Source of the DNA: Roseomonas acroporae
Lineage (GTDB): Bacteria; Pseudomonadota; Alphaproteobacteria; Acetobacterales; Acetobacteraceae
DNA length: 38,460 nucleotides
NCBI RefSeq assembly: GCF_023223525.1
Contig: NZ_JALPRX010000083.1
Location: forward strand, 1-38,460
Direction: 5' to 3'
Made by a program: the position numbers and the translations under genes. This document shows positions 1 through 7,262 of this stretch, piece after piece. Numbering within the stretch: position 1 is the first letter of the stretch; each line of letters starts with the position of its first letter. A model generated the notes under the pieces. It saw only the letters and a program-made list of their open reading frames with translations. It did not search any database and was not told the origin of the DNA.

Positions 1-222
1 CCGGGGAGGGCGGAGCCCTCCCCGCTGACGAAACGGGGTTCGGGAGGGCGGAGTCCTCCCCGCCGACGAAACGGGGTCCGGCGCCGGCCCAGCCCCCGCC
101 GGCTTGCCAAGCCCCCCGCTTCGCGCCAAAGACGCCGCGCGGGTCCGGCGCCGTCCGTGCCGCCTCCCTGACCCGGCCTGCGGGGGGCTACCCTCCGTTC
201 CCACCGAGTCCCAGGGCATCGC
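1..222. other. Leading non-coding stretch upstream of fabZ
   Basis: No convincing gene is visible here. The first 80 bases are a tandem repeat (separate entry) and the rest is GC-rich sequence running up to the fabZ start. In Rhizobiales the carrier-protein gene acpXL sits immediately before fabZ. It is not in these 222 bases, so if present it must lie left of the window edge. I see no clear sigma-70-type promoter. Confidence 0.5.
4..79. repeat. 38-bp tandem repeat, 2 copies, each with a hairpin
   Basis: Two direct copies (4-41 and 42-79) differ at three positions. The first copy sits in a perfect 8-bp inverted repeat (3-10 with 16-23, 5-base loop). In the second copy the same hairpin is weakened by one mismatch. 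The style resembles the REP-like hairpins near 29.7 kb. It may act as a transcription end for a gene left of the window. Confidence 0.85.
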
Positions 223-714
223 ATGCGCCTCGAATACTTCCAGATGATCGACCGCGTGCTGTCGCTCGACGGCACGCGGCTGGTGGCCGAGGCGCACGTG
301 CCCGACACCAGCACGGTGTTCGAGGGCCACTTCCCCGGCCATCCGCTGATGCCCGGCGTGCTGCTGGTCGAGACCATGGCGCAGGCTTCCGGCTACCTGC
401 TGCTCGGGCTGAACGGCTTCGCCCGCATGCCCTTCCTGGCGGCGGTGAAGGAGGCGAAGCTGCGCGGCTTCGTGCCGCCCGGCGCCGCCCTGACGGTGGA
501 GGCCGAGCTGGTCCACGACGGTTCCGGCTACGCCATGACCGCGGGCCGGATCAGCGTGGACGGCAGGCGGGTCTGCGACTCCGAGCTGACCTTCAAGACG
601 CTGCCCTTCCCGGCGCCCGAGCTGGAGGCGGCGATGCGTGCCCAGGCGGCGCGGATCGGCCTGCCGGTGGGCGGGCAGCCGGTGGGCGGGCAGCCGGCGG
701 GGCAGGGGGGCTGA
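223..714 (+). CDS. fabZ: 3-hydroxyacyl-ACP dehydratase, FabZ type (VLCFA locus)
   Basis: Hot-dog-fold dehydratase of 163 residues, expected to dehydrate 3-hydroxyacyl-ACP to trans-2-enoyl-ACP in the cytoplasm. The FabZ signature is intact: the His36 region reads GHFPGHPLMPG and the catalytic acid is Glu50 in LLVETMAQ. It is the first gene of an operon ordered like the Rhizobium acpXL-fabZXL-fabF2XL-fabF1XL-adh-lpxXL locus, so I infer that it works on the very long acyl chain destined for lipid A rather than in bulk fatty acid synthesis. The C-terminus is odd: a 15-bp tandem duplication encodes repeated PVGGQ units after residue 147. The stop is only 3 bases before the next start, suggesting translational coupling. 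A general FabZ is the alternative, but the context argues for the lipid A role. Confidence 0.93.
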   Translation: MRLEYFQMIDRVLSLDGTRLVAEAHVPDTSTVFEGHFPGHPLMPGVLLVETMAQASGYLLLGLNGFARMPFLAAVKEAKLRGFVPPGAALTVEAELVHDGSGYAMTAGRISVDGRRVCDSELTFKTLPFPAPELEAAMRAQAARIGLPVGGQPVGGQPAGQGG

Positions 715-717
715 ACC

Positions 718-1947
718 ATGCGCGACGTCTGGATCACCGGCATCGGCCTCGTCACCTCGCTGGGCGAGGGGGCGGAGGCGCACCGGGCGGCACTCGGCGC
801 CGGCACGCCGTCGCTCGACGAGGCCGGCTTCGCGCCCTTTCCGGTCCACCCCGCCCCCGCGCTCGACCTCGACCGGCAGATCCCGAAGAAGGGCGACCAG
901 CGGCAGATGGAGCCCTGGCAGCGCCTCGGCACCTACGCGGCCGGCCTCGCCATCGACGCGGCCGGCGCGCGCGACCCGGCGCTGCTCGCCCGCACCCACC
1001 TCGTGGTCGCGGCCGGCGGCGGCGAGCGCGACATCGCGCTGGACGAGGCGGTGGGCGCGGAGCTTGCCGGCCTGCCGGCCGAGGCGGCCGGGCGGCTGCT
1101 GAACGAGCGCCTGGCCACCGGCCTGCGCCCCACCCTGTTCCTGGCCCAGCTCTCCAACCTGCTCGCCGGCAACATCTCCATCGTGCACGGCGTGATCGGC
1201 TCCTCGCGCACCTTCATGGGCGAGGAGAGCGCGGCCGCCGACGCGGTGCGCATCGCCCGCGCCCGCATCGCCGAGGGGCGGGGCGACATCGCCCTGGCCG
1301 GCGGCGCCTTCGTGGCCTCGCGCTGGGACCTGCTGCTGCTGTACCGGCCCGGCGGCGGGCTGTGGGAAGGCCCCTGGCAGCCGCTCTCCGGGCGCGCCGA
1401 GGGGGGCCGCCCGGCCATGGTGCTCGGCACCGCCGCCGCCTTCCTGGTGCTGGAGGCGGCGGAGCACGCAAAGGCGCGTGGCGCGAAGGGACTGGCCCGG
1501 CTGACCGATGTCGTCTCCGGCGCGGCGCGCCGCCGCGGCGGCGGCGGCGAGATCGCGCAATCGGCGCGGGCGCTGGCGGCGCGGCTGGAGCCGGCGCTCG
1601 GCGCCGGCCCGCTCGGCATCCTCTCCGGCGAGAGCGGCGCGCAGCCCGCGACGGCGGAGGAGGAGGAATTCCTCGCCAGCCTCGCCGCCCCCCACATCCC
1701 GTCGCGCGCGGTGGCGATCCGCCGCACCGCCGGGCTGCTCGGCCATTCGGTGGAGGCGGCCTTCCCGGCCAACATCGCCCTGGGCGCGCTCGCCCTCTCG
1801 CACGGCGCCTTCCCGCCGTCGCTCGATCCCGCCGACACGGGCGAGGCCGGCCCGGTGGACCAGATCCTGGTGACGGGCATCGGCCAGTGGCGCGGCGAGG
1901 CGCTGGCCCTGCTCGACCGCATCCCCGAGTCGGAGAACGCCCGATGA
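718..1947 (+). CDS. KAS-fold chain-length-factor-like protein (FabF2XL type), no catalytic Cys
   Basis: Thiolase-fold ketosynthase homologue of 409 residues. It starts with the FabF-like pattern WITGIGLVTSLG and ends with a matching second half. At the nucleophile position (161-165, GSSRT) there is no cysteine, and I see no cysteine anywhere in the protein. The first catalytic His is also lost (LSGESGAQ replaces NAHGTGT), while the second is kept in LLGHSVEA. This is the pattern of a chain-length factor (KS-beta), which pairs with an active ketosynthase and shapes the chain-binding pocket. Its stop overlaps the next start as ATGA, so the two are likely made in equal amounts. I infer a heterodimer with the following FabF that sets VLCFA length. 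By position it matches fabF2XL of Rhizobium. Confidence 0.9.
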   Translation: MRDVWITGIGLVTSLGEGAEAHRAALGAGTPSLDEAGFAPFPVHPAPALDLDRQIPKKGDQRQMEPWQRLGTYAAGLAIDAAGARDPALLARTHLVVAAGGGERDIALDEAVGAELAGLPAEAAGRLLNERLATGLRPTLFLAQLSNLLAGNISIVHGVIGSSRTFMGEESAAADAVRIARARIAEGRGDIALAGGAFVASRWDLLLLYRPGGGLWEGPWQPLSGRAEGGRPAMVLGTAAAFLVLEAAEHAKARGAKGLARLTDVVSGAARRRGGGGEIAQSARALAARLEPALGAGPLGILSGESGAQPATAEEEEFLASLAAPHIPSRAVAIRRTAGLLGHSVEAAFPANIALGALALSHGAFPPSLDPADTGEAGPVDQILVTGIGQWRGEALALLDRIPESENAR

Positions 1948-3218
1948 GCGACGCCGACACCGACCATCTCGGCCGGCCGCTGGTCGCCGTCACCGGCCTC
2001 GGCATCGTCACCCCGCTGGGCTGGGGCGTGGCCGACAACTGGGCGGCGCTGACCGCCGGGCGCTCCGGCATCCGCCGCATCCGGCGCTTCCCGACGGAGC
2101 ATCTCAGGACCACCATCGCCGGCACGGTGGACCTGCCGAACGAGGCGCCGGGCGACGTCGTCTCGGCGCCGCAGCGCGTCGAGACCATGGCCGCCTTCGC
2201 CATGGAGGAGGCGCTCTCCCAGGCCGGGATCGGCGCGAAGGGACACTTCCCGGGGCCGCTCTTCCTCGGCATGCCGCCGGTCGAATTCGAGTGGCCGCAG
2301 CGCCTGGACCTGACCCGCGCCGCCGGGGCGGCGCCCGGCTATGGCGGCATCGTCGCCGCCGCGCGCGGCCGGGTCGATCTCTACGAGACCTTCCTGTTCG
2401 GCGGCGTCGGCGAGCGCCTGGCGGACCGCTTCGGCACCGAGGGCGCGCCGATCTCGCTGACCACGGCCTGCGCCACCGGCGCCTCCGCGATCCAGCTCGC
2501 CGTCGAGGCGATCCAGCGCGGCGAGGCAACGGCGGCGATCGCGGTCGGCGCGGACGGCTCGGTGAACCCGGAGGCGCTGATCCGCTTCTCGCTGCTCTCG
2601 GCCCTCTCCACGCGCAACGACGCGCCCGAGGCGGCCTCGCGCCCCTTCGAGAAGTCGCGCGACGGCTTCGTGATGGCCGAAGGCGCCGGCGCGCTGGTGC
2701 TGGAGAGCCTGGCCGCGGCGCGGGCGCGTGGCGCGCGGGTGCTCGGCCTGCTGCTCGGCTGCGGCGAGCGGGCGGACAGCTTCCACCGCACCCGCTCCAA
2801 CCCGGATGGCGGCGCCATCATCGGCGCGATGCGCAACGCGCTGGCCGATGCGGGGCTGGCGCCGTCCGACATCGGCTACGTCAACGCGCACGGCACCGGC
2901 ACGCCCGAGAACGACAAGATGGAGACGCTGGGCATGCGCGCCGTGTTCGGCGAGGCGGCGCCGCCCATCTCCTCCAACAAGTCGATGATCGGCCACACGC
3001 TTTCCGCGGCCGGCGCGGTGGAGGCGGTGTTCTCGCTGCTGACCATCCGCGAGGGCCGGCTGCCGCCGACCATCAATTACGAGGTGCCGGACCCGGCGAT
3101 CACGCTGGACGTGGTGCCGAACGTCGCGCGCGACGCCTCGGTGCGCCACGTGCTGTCCTCCTCCTTCGGCTTCGGCGGGCAGAATGTCTGCCTCGTGCTC
3201 GGGGCGCCGCCCGCTTGA
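1944..3218 (+). CDS. fabF: Beta-ketoacyl-ACP synthase II, FabF1XL type
   Basis: Active condensing enzyme of 424 residues that joins malonyl-ACP to a growing acyl chain with loss of CO2. All catalytic residues are visible: Cys176 in TTACATGA, His316 in NAHGTGTPEND, Lys346 in SSNKSMIG and His351 in GHTLSAAG. The start is the ATG inside ATGA, overlapping the stop of the chain-length-factor-like gene; this gives the usual FabF length and N-terminus (VAVTGLGIVTPLG). Context indicates elongation to C26-C30 chains on AcpXL for lipid A rather than housekeeping FabF. A long open frame runs upstream to about 1362, but it is only the empty frame behind the previous gene. Confidence 0.95.
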   Translation: MSDADTDHLGRPLVAVTGLGIVTPLGWGVADNWAALTAGRSGIRRIRRFPTEHLRTTIAGTVDLPNEAPGDVVSAPQRVETMAAFAMEEALSQAGIGAKGHFPGPLFLGMPPVEFEWPQRLDLTRAAGAAPGYGGIVAAARGRVDLYETFLFGGVGERLADRFGTEGAPISLTTACATGASAIQLAVEAIQRGEATAAIAVGADGSVNPEALIRFSLLSALSTRNDAPEAASRPFEKSRDGFVMAEGAGALVLESLAAARARGARVLGLLLGCGERADSFHRTRSNPDGGAIIGAMRNALADAGLAPSDIGYVNAHGTGTPENDKMETLGMRAVFGEAAPPISSNKSMIGHTLSAAGAVEAVFSLLTIREGRLPPTINYEVPDPAITLDVVPNVARDASVRHVLSSSFGFGGQNVCLVLGAPPA

Positions 3219-3229
3219 GCGCGAGGGGC

Positions 3230-3997
3230 GTGACGGGCGCGGCGCTGGTGATCGGCGGCGGCCGCGGCATCGGCGCCGCCACGGTGCGGGCGCTGGCCGC
3301 GGCCGGCCACGACGTCACCTTCACCGTGCGCAGCGCCGAGGCGGAGGCGGCGGCGCTGCTGGATGAGCTGCGCGCCGCCCGTCCCGGAGGCCGCTTTGCC
3401 GCGCTGCCGCTCGACCTTGCCGATCCGGCCGCCGTGGACGCCTTCGCCGAGGCGTTGGAAACGCACGGGCCGGAAGGAGCGGGGCCGTTCGCCGCGCTGG
3501 TCCACGTCGCCGGCGGCACCTACGACGCGCTGGCGCCGGTGATGGACCCGGCCCGCGCCGCCGCCGTGATGCAGGTCAACACCTGGTCCTTCACCCGCCT
3601 CGCCGCCGCCGCCGTGCGGCCGATGCTGCGGGCGCGGCACGGGCGCATCGTCGCGGTCGGCTCCGTCACCGCCGCGCGCAGCAACCGCGGCAACGCCGCC
3701 TACATCGCCAGCAAGGCGGCGCTGGAGGCCTATTGCCGCACGCTGGCCATCGAGGTGGCCGGCAAGGGCGTCACCGTGAACACGGTGGCCCCGGGCTATG
3801 TCGACACGGCGATGATGGCCCCCTATGCCGGGCACCGCGACGCGCTGGAGAAGGGCATCCCCGCCGGCCGCTTCGCGCAGCCGGCCGACATCGCCGCCGT
3901 GATCGCCTTCCTCGTCTCGCCGGAAGCCGGCTACGTCACCGGCGCCACCATCCCCGTCGATGGCGGGTTGTCCGCCGCGCTGCCTTCGCTGCGCTGA
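3230..3997 (+). CDS. fabG: 3-oxoacyl-ACP reductase, FabG-like SDR
   Basis: Classical short-chain dehydrogenase of 255 residues, expected to reduce 3-oxoacyl-ACP with NADPH. The cofactor loop GGGRGIG is at residues 9-15, followed by the catalytic Ser in VGSVTAARS and the Tyr-Lys pair in YIASK, and the protein ends in the usual PVDGG segment. It lies between fabF and the alcohol dehydrogenase, so it supplies the ketoreduction step of the VLCFA cycle. This is an addition relative to the textbook Rhizobium locus. The start is uncertain. GTG at 3230 gives a normal SDR N-terminus, while TTG at 3215 overlaps the fabF stop (TTGA) and would add five residues. Neither has a well-spaced ribosome binding site. 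Confidence 0.88.
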   Translation: MTGAALVIGGGRGIGAATVRALAAAGHDVTFTVRSAEAEAAALLDELRAARPGGRFAALPLDLADPAAVDAFAEALETHGPEGAGPFAALVHVAGGTYDALAPVMDPARAAAVMQVNTWSFTRLAAAAVRPMLRARHGRIVAVGSVTAARSNRGNAAYIASKAALEAYCRTLAIEVAGKGVTVNTVAPGYVDTAMMAPYAGHRDALEKGIPAGRFAQPADIAAVIAFLVSPEAGYVTGATIPVDGGLSAALPSLR

Positions 3998-4029
3998 CGC
4001 GCCGACCCGCCCCACACAGGCCCTCCCGC

Positions 4030-5052
4030 ATGCGCGCCCTGCAACTCCTCGCCGACCGCGACCTCCGCCTCGTCGACCTGCCCGAGCCGCCGCCGCCCGG
4101 CCCCGGCGAGGTGCGGCTGCGCCTGCGCGCCATGGCGCTGAACCACATCGACGTCTGGGGCTGGCGCGGCATGGCCTTCGCCAAGCGGCAGATGCCGCTG
4201 GTGGTGGGCGCCGAGGCGGTGGGCGAGGTGGCGGCGGTGGGCGAGGGCGTCTCCCGCTGGAAGGTGGGCGACCGCGTCGCGCCCTACGGCGCGCTGACCT
4301 GCGGCCACTGCCGCCGCTGCCGCGCGAGGCAGGACAATCTCTGCGAGAACGTGGCCGGCGTGATGGGCTTCCACGTCGACGGCTTCGCGCGCGAGTTCTG
4401 CAACATGCCCGAGCGCCTGCTGGTCGCGGTGCCGGACGGCATCGCCTGGAACGACGCGGCCTGCGGCCCAATCACCTTCTCCACCGTCGAGCACATGCTG
4501 TTCGACAACGCGAAGCTCGAACCGGGCGAGACGGTGCTGGTGCACGCCGCCGGCTCGGGCATCGGCACCGTCGCGGTGAAGGTGGCCAAGGCGCTCGGCT
4601 GCACCGTGATCGCGACCGCGGGCGACGACGAGAAGTGCGCCAGGGCGAAGGCACTCGGCGCCGACCACGTGGTGAACTACAACACGCAGAACTTCCCGAC
4701 GGTCGCGCGCCGCGTCACCGGCAAGGTGGGCGTGGACGTGGTGTTCGAGCATGTCGGCGCCGCCACCTGGGCCGGCAGCCTGCTCTCGCTGCGCATGGGC
4801 GGGCGGCTGGTCACCTGCGGCTCCACCTCCGGCGTCTCGGCCGAGACCAACCTGATGATGCTGTTCCAGCGCCAGCTCCGCATCCTCGGCTCCTTCGGCG
4901 CGCCGATGCGCGCGATCGCCGACGGCTACCAGCGCATGGCGACCGGCATCCTGCCGGTGATCGACACGGTGGTGCCGATGGCGGACTTCGCCGTCGGGCT
5001 GGAGCGGCTGGAATCGCGCCGGGTGTTCGGCAAGATCGTGGTCACGCTCTGA
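4030..5052 (+). CDS. MDR-superfamily zinc-type alcohol dehydrogenase of the VLCFA locus
   Basis: Medium-chain dehydrogenase/reductase of 340 residues. The structural zinc site is clear (Cys91, Cys94, Cys97, Cys105), and the Rossmann nucleotide loop reads HAAGSGIGTVAVK. The usual catalytic zinc ligands are not obvious: the CGTD-type segment is ALNHID, and the GHE segment is GAEAVG. It therefore resembles the quinone-oxidoreductase-like branch more than a true alcohol dehydrogenase. The same gene type sits between fabF1XL and lpxXL in Rhizobium, where its role is tied to VLCFA assembly; enoyl reduction would complete the elongation cycle, which is my inference. It starts 32 bases after the reductase, and lpxXL follows 5 bases after its stop. 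Confidence 0.85.
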   Translation: MRALQLLADRDLRLVDLPEPPPPGPGEVRLRLRAMALNHIDVWGWRGMAFAKRQMPLVVGAEAVGEVAAVGEGVSRWKVGDRVAPYGALTCGHCRRCRARQDNLCENVAGVMGFHVDGFAREFCNMPERLLVAVPDGIAWNDAACGPITFSTVEHMLFDNAKLEPGETVLVHAAGSGIGTVAVKVAKALGCTVIATAGDDEKCARAKALGADHVVNYNTQNFPTVARRVTGKVGVDVVFEHVGAATWAGSLLSLRMGGRLVTCGSTSGVSAETNLMMLFQRQLRILGSFGAPMRAIADGYQRMATGILPVIDTVVPMADFAVGLERLESRRVFGKIVVTL

Positions 5053-5057
5053 GCGGC

Positions 5058-5981
5058 ATGGCGCGGATCGGGCGGCGTCTGCGTCGCGGTCTGAACGGCC
5101 TCGGCGAATGGGTGGTGGCGCGGCTGGTGCGCGCCGCCTTCGCGCTGGTGCGCGTGCTGGGGCCGGACCGCGCGGCCGATCTCGGCGGCTTCGTGGCGCG
5201 TACCTTCGGCCCGCTGCTGCCGGTGAACCGCGTCGGGCTCGACAACATCCGCCAGGCCTTCCCGTCGCTGCCCGACATCGAGCACCGGCGCATCCTGCGC
5301 GAGGCCTGGGACAATCTCGGGCGCACCGCCTGCGAGTACGTCCACATGGACCGCATCTGGGACTTCGACCCGGCGCATCCGGACCCGGGCGGCCGCATCC
5401 AGGTCCCGGCCGAAAGCGTCGCCCGCTTCGAGGCGCTGCGCGACGACGGCAAGCCGGCGCTGGTCTTCGCCGCGCACCTGGCCAACTGGGAGCTGCCCGC
5501 GGTGGTGGCGCCGAAGCACGGCATGCCCTCGGCGGTGCTGTACCGCACGCCCAACAACCGCACCGTCGCGGCCGACATCCTGGCGCTGCGGCGGGACCTG
5601 ATGGGCACGCTGGTGCCGGCCGGTCTGATGGCCCCGGCGCGGCTGCTGGCGGCGCTGGAGGCGGGCAGCCATGTCGGCATGCTGGTGGACCAGCGCTTCG
5701 GGCGCGGGCCGCGCCTGCCCTTCCTGGGCCGCCCGGCCTCCTGCAACCCGCTGCTGGCCCAGCTCGCCCGGCGCTTCGACTGCCCGGTGCACGGCGCGCG
5801 CGCGATCCGCCTGCCGGGCAACCGCTTCCGGCTGGAGGTGACCGAGGCGGTGGAACTGCCGCGCGACGCGGAAGGCAGGATCGACGTGGAGGCGGCGACC
5901 GCGACGATCAACCGCATCGTCGAGGGCTGGGTACGCGAGCATCCGGGGCAGTGGCTCTGGATGCACCGGCGCTGGCGGTAG
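5058..5981 (+). CDS. lpxXL: Lipid A VLCFA acyltransferase (LpxXL, HtrB/LpxL family)
   Basis: Inner-membrane acyltransferase of 307 residues that moves an acyl chain from its carrier protein to the Kdo-lipid A precursor. The H-x4-E motif is at residues 140-145 (HLANWE), and the C-terminus holds the family's WMHRRW. An N-terminal hydrophobic stretch around residues 17-33 fits a membrane anchor. It is the last gene of the VLCFA operon, 5 bases after the dehydrogenase stop, which is why I assign it to VLCFA transfer (LpxXL) rather than laurate or myristate transfer (LpxL/LpxM). The ATG at 5058 gives a normal family length. The long open frame upstream is the shadow of the dehydrogenase gene. Confidence 0.92.
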   Translation: MARIGRRLRRGLNGLGEWVVARLVRAAFALVRVLGPDRAADLGGFVARTFGPLLPVNRVGLDNIRQAFPSLPDIEHRRILREAWDNLGRTACEYVHMDRIWDFDPAHPDPGGRIQVPAESVARFEALRDDGKPALVFAAHLANWELPAVVAPKHGMPSAVLYRTPNNRTVAADILALRRDLMGTLVPAGLMAPARLLAALEAGSHVGMLVDQRFGRGPRLPFLGRPASCNPLLAQLARRFDCPVHGARAIRLPGNRFRLEVTEAVELPRDAEGRIDVEAATATINRIVEGWVREHPGQWLWMHRRWR

Positions 5982-6294
5982 GGAGGCGGGGGCGCCGGGG
6001 CGTTACCTCGGTCCCGGTAGGGAGGCATCGCCTTCCGCACCCTTCGCCGGGGGACGAGGTCTCCCTGGAACCCCCGTTCCGGGCGTGCCGGACCGGCCGC
6101 CGCGACAACCCGGGGCCGGCAGACGAGGAGCGGTGCAGGACGGCTTCGCCTCGCTGCCGGATGGGGTCCCGGAGGGGAGCAGGGGGCATCGGGGAAAGCG
6201 TCGCCTTTCCCGCTGCCCTGGTCTCCCGCGACAACCCCTCCCGATTCCACCCCCGACGTGCTAGGGGCGGTTCCAACATCATGCAAAAGCCCCC
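5982..6294. other. 313-bp gap after the VLCFA operon with a hairpin
   Basis: No gene is seen. A perfect 7-bp hairpin lies at 6192-6198 with 6205-6211 (6-base loop). An 11-bp direct repeat occurs at 5977-5987, covering the lpxXL stop codon, and at 6016-6026. There is no T-tract, so a classical intrinsic terminator is not shown. The gap probably separates two transcription units. Confidence 0.5.
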
Positions 6295-7020
6295 ATGCTG
6301 AAGCGGCTGCTTCGTCACCCCACCACGCAGGCGGCACTGGCGCGGACGCTCGGCTCCTATCTCGCCTTCGTCTATCGCACCACGCGCTGGACGCTGGAGG
6401 GGGGCGAGCACATCCGCCCCTTCATGGCCGAGGGCCGGCCGATCATCGCCGCCTTCTGGCACGAATCCCTGCCGATGATGCCCCTGGTCTGGCGCTTCGG
6501 GCGCCAGACGGCGCCGCAGGGCCCCGCCGCGCGCGGCGAGCGGCAGGCGCACGTGCTGGTCTCGCGCCACCGCGACGGGCGACTGATCGGCGACATCGTC
6601 TCGCGCTTCGACCTGGTGATGGTGCACGCCTCCTCCTCCAGGGGCGGCACCACGGCGCTGCGCGTGCTGGCGCGGCTGCTGGCGAAGGGCGACGCGGTGG
6701 CGATCACGCCGGACGGGCCGCGCGGCCCGCGGCGGCAGGCGGCGCCGGGCGTCGCGCAGCTCGCCGCCTTCACCGGCGTGCCGGTGCTGCCCTGCGCCGG
6801 CGCCAGCACGCGGCTGCGGCGGCTCGGCTCCTGGGACCGCATGGCGCTGCCGCTGCCCTTCGGGCGCGGCGTGATCCACCTCGGCCCGCCGATCGCGGTG
6901 CCGCGCGACGGCGCCGCGACGGCGCTGCCGGCCATCGTCGCCGGGCTGAACGCGGCCTGCGACGCCGCCGAGGCCTGGGCGGCGGCACGCGGCGGCGCAC
7001 CCGTCGAGGTGCCGGCTTGA
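6295..7020 (+). CDS. DUF374 lysophospholipid acyltransferase-family protein
   Basis: Protein of 241 residues in the DUF374 branch of the PlsC-like acyltransferases. The acyltransferase His lies in FWHESL (His56), followed by a conserved SRHRDG block and the ITPDGPRGPRR block that defines the family. In alphaproteobacteria this gene is commonly next to waaA and lpxK, as here, which links it to lipid A or Kdo assembly, but the precise acceptor is not established. The stop TGA overlaps a possible TTG of the downstream frame, and waaA follows in the same direction. The start ATG is preceded by a weak GGGG-type site at best. A membrane-peripheral cytoplasmic location is likely. Confidence 0.88.
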   Translation: MLKRLLRHPTTQAALARTLGSYLAFVYRTTRWTLEGGEHIRPFMAEGRPIIAAFWHESLPMMPLVWRFGRQTAPQGPAARGERQAHVLVSRHRDGRLIGDIVSRFDLVMVHASSSRGGTTALRVLARLLAKGDAVAITPDGPRGPRRQAAPGVAQLAAFTGVPVLPCAGASTRLRRLGSWDRMALPLPFGRGVIHLGPPIAVPRDGAATALPAIVAGLNAACDAAEAWAAARGGAPVEVPA

Positions 7021-7262
7021 ACGCGTTGCCGTCCGGCCGGCCGATCCGCGAGGCGCAGGATGCGGCGTCGACGGAACGTCCGGGCGCGGCCCCGCCCGGC
7101 GCCGCGCCGGGTGCCGCCCGGCACGTCTCCCGGCGCCTTCCCGACGCATCCGGCCCCCCTCCCGACCACGCCCCCCCTGGTCATGCCGCCCCTGGGCATA
7201 CCCACGGCCAAGCCACGGGCCGCGGCCCGGGCGAGTGGCGGCCCGCCGGGGCGGGCGGGGGG
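7021..7262. other. Gap between DUF374 gene and waaA
   Basis: These 242 bases are open in the waaA frame but encode only Pro/Ala/Gly-rich low-complexity sequence. Around 7178-7205 two similar short blocks of the type CCCCTGG(G/T)CAT follow each other, a possible decayed tandem repeat. I see no hairpin terminator, so DUF374-waaA-lpxK may be one transcript. Confidence 0.4.

Noticed and set aside
1-222. acpXL carrier gene before fabZ
   Set aside because: No frame here encodes an acyl carrier protein or its DSL-type serine motif; it must be outside the window if present.
933-3149. A 738-residue antisense frame opposite the two KAS genes
   Set aside because: It is again a GC-driven shadow; both KAS proteins on the + strand have clear family structure.
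7017-7262. An 82-residue N-terminal extension of waaA from a TTG
   Set aside because: It is low-complexity Pro/Gly/Ala sequence, and the internal ATG gives the normal family N-terminus.
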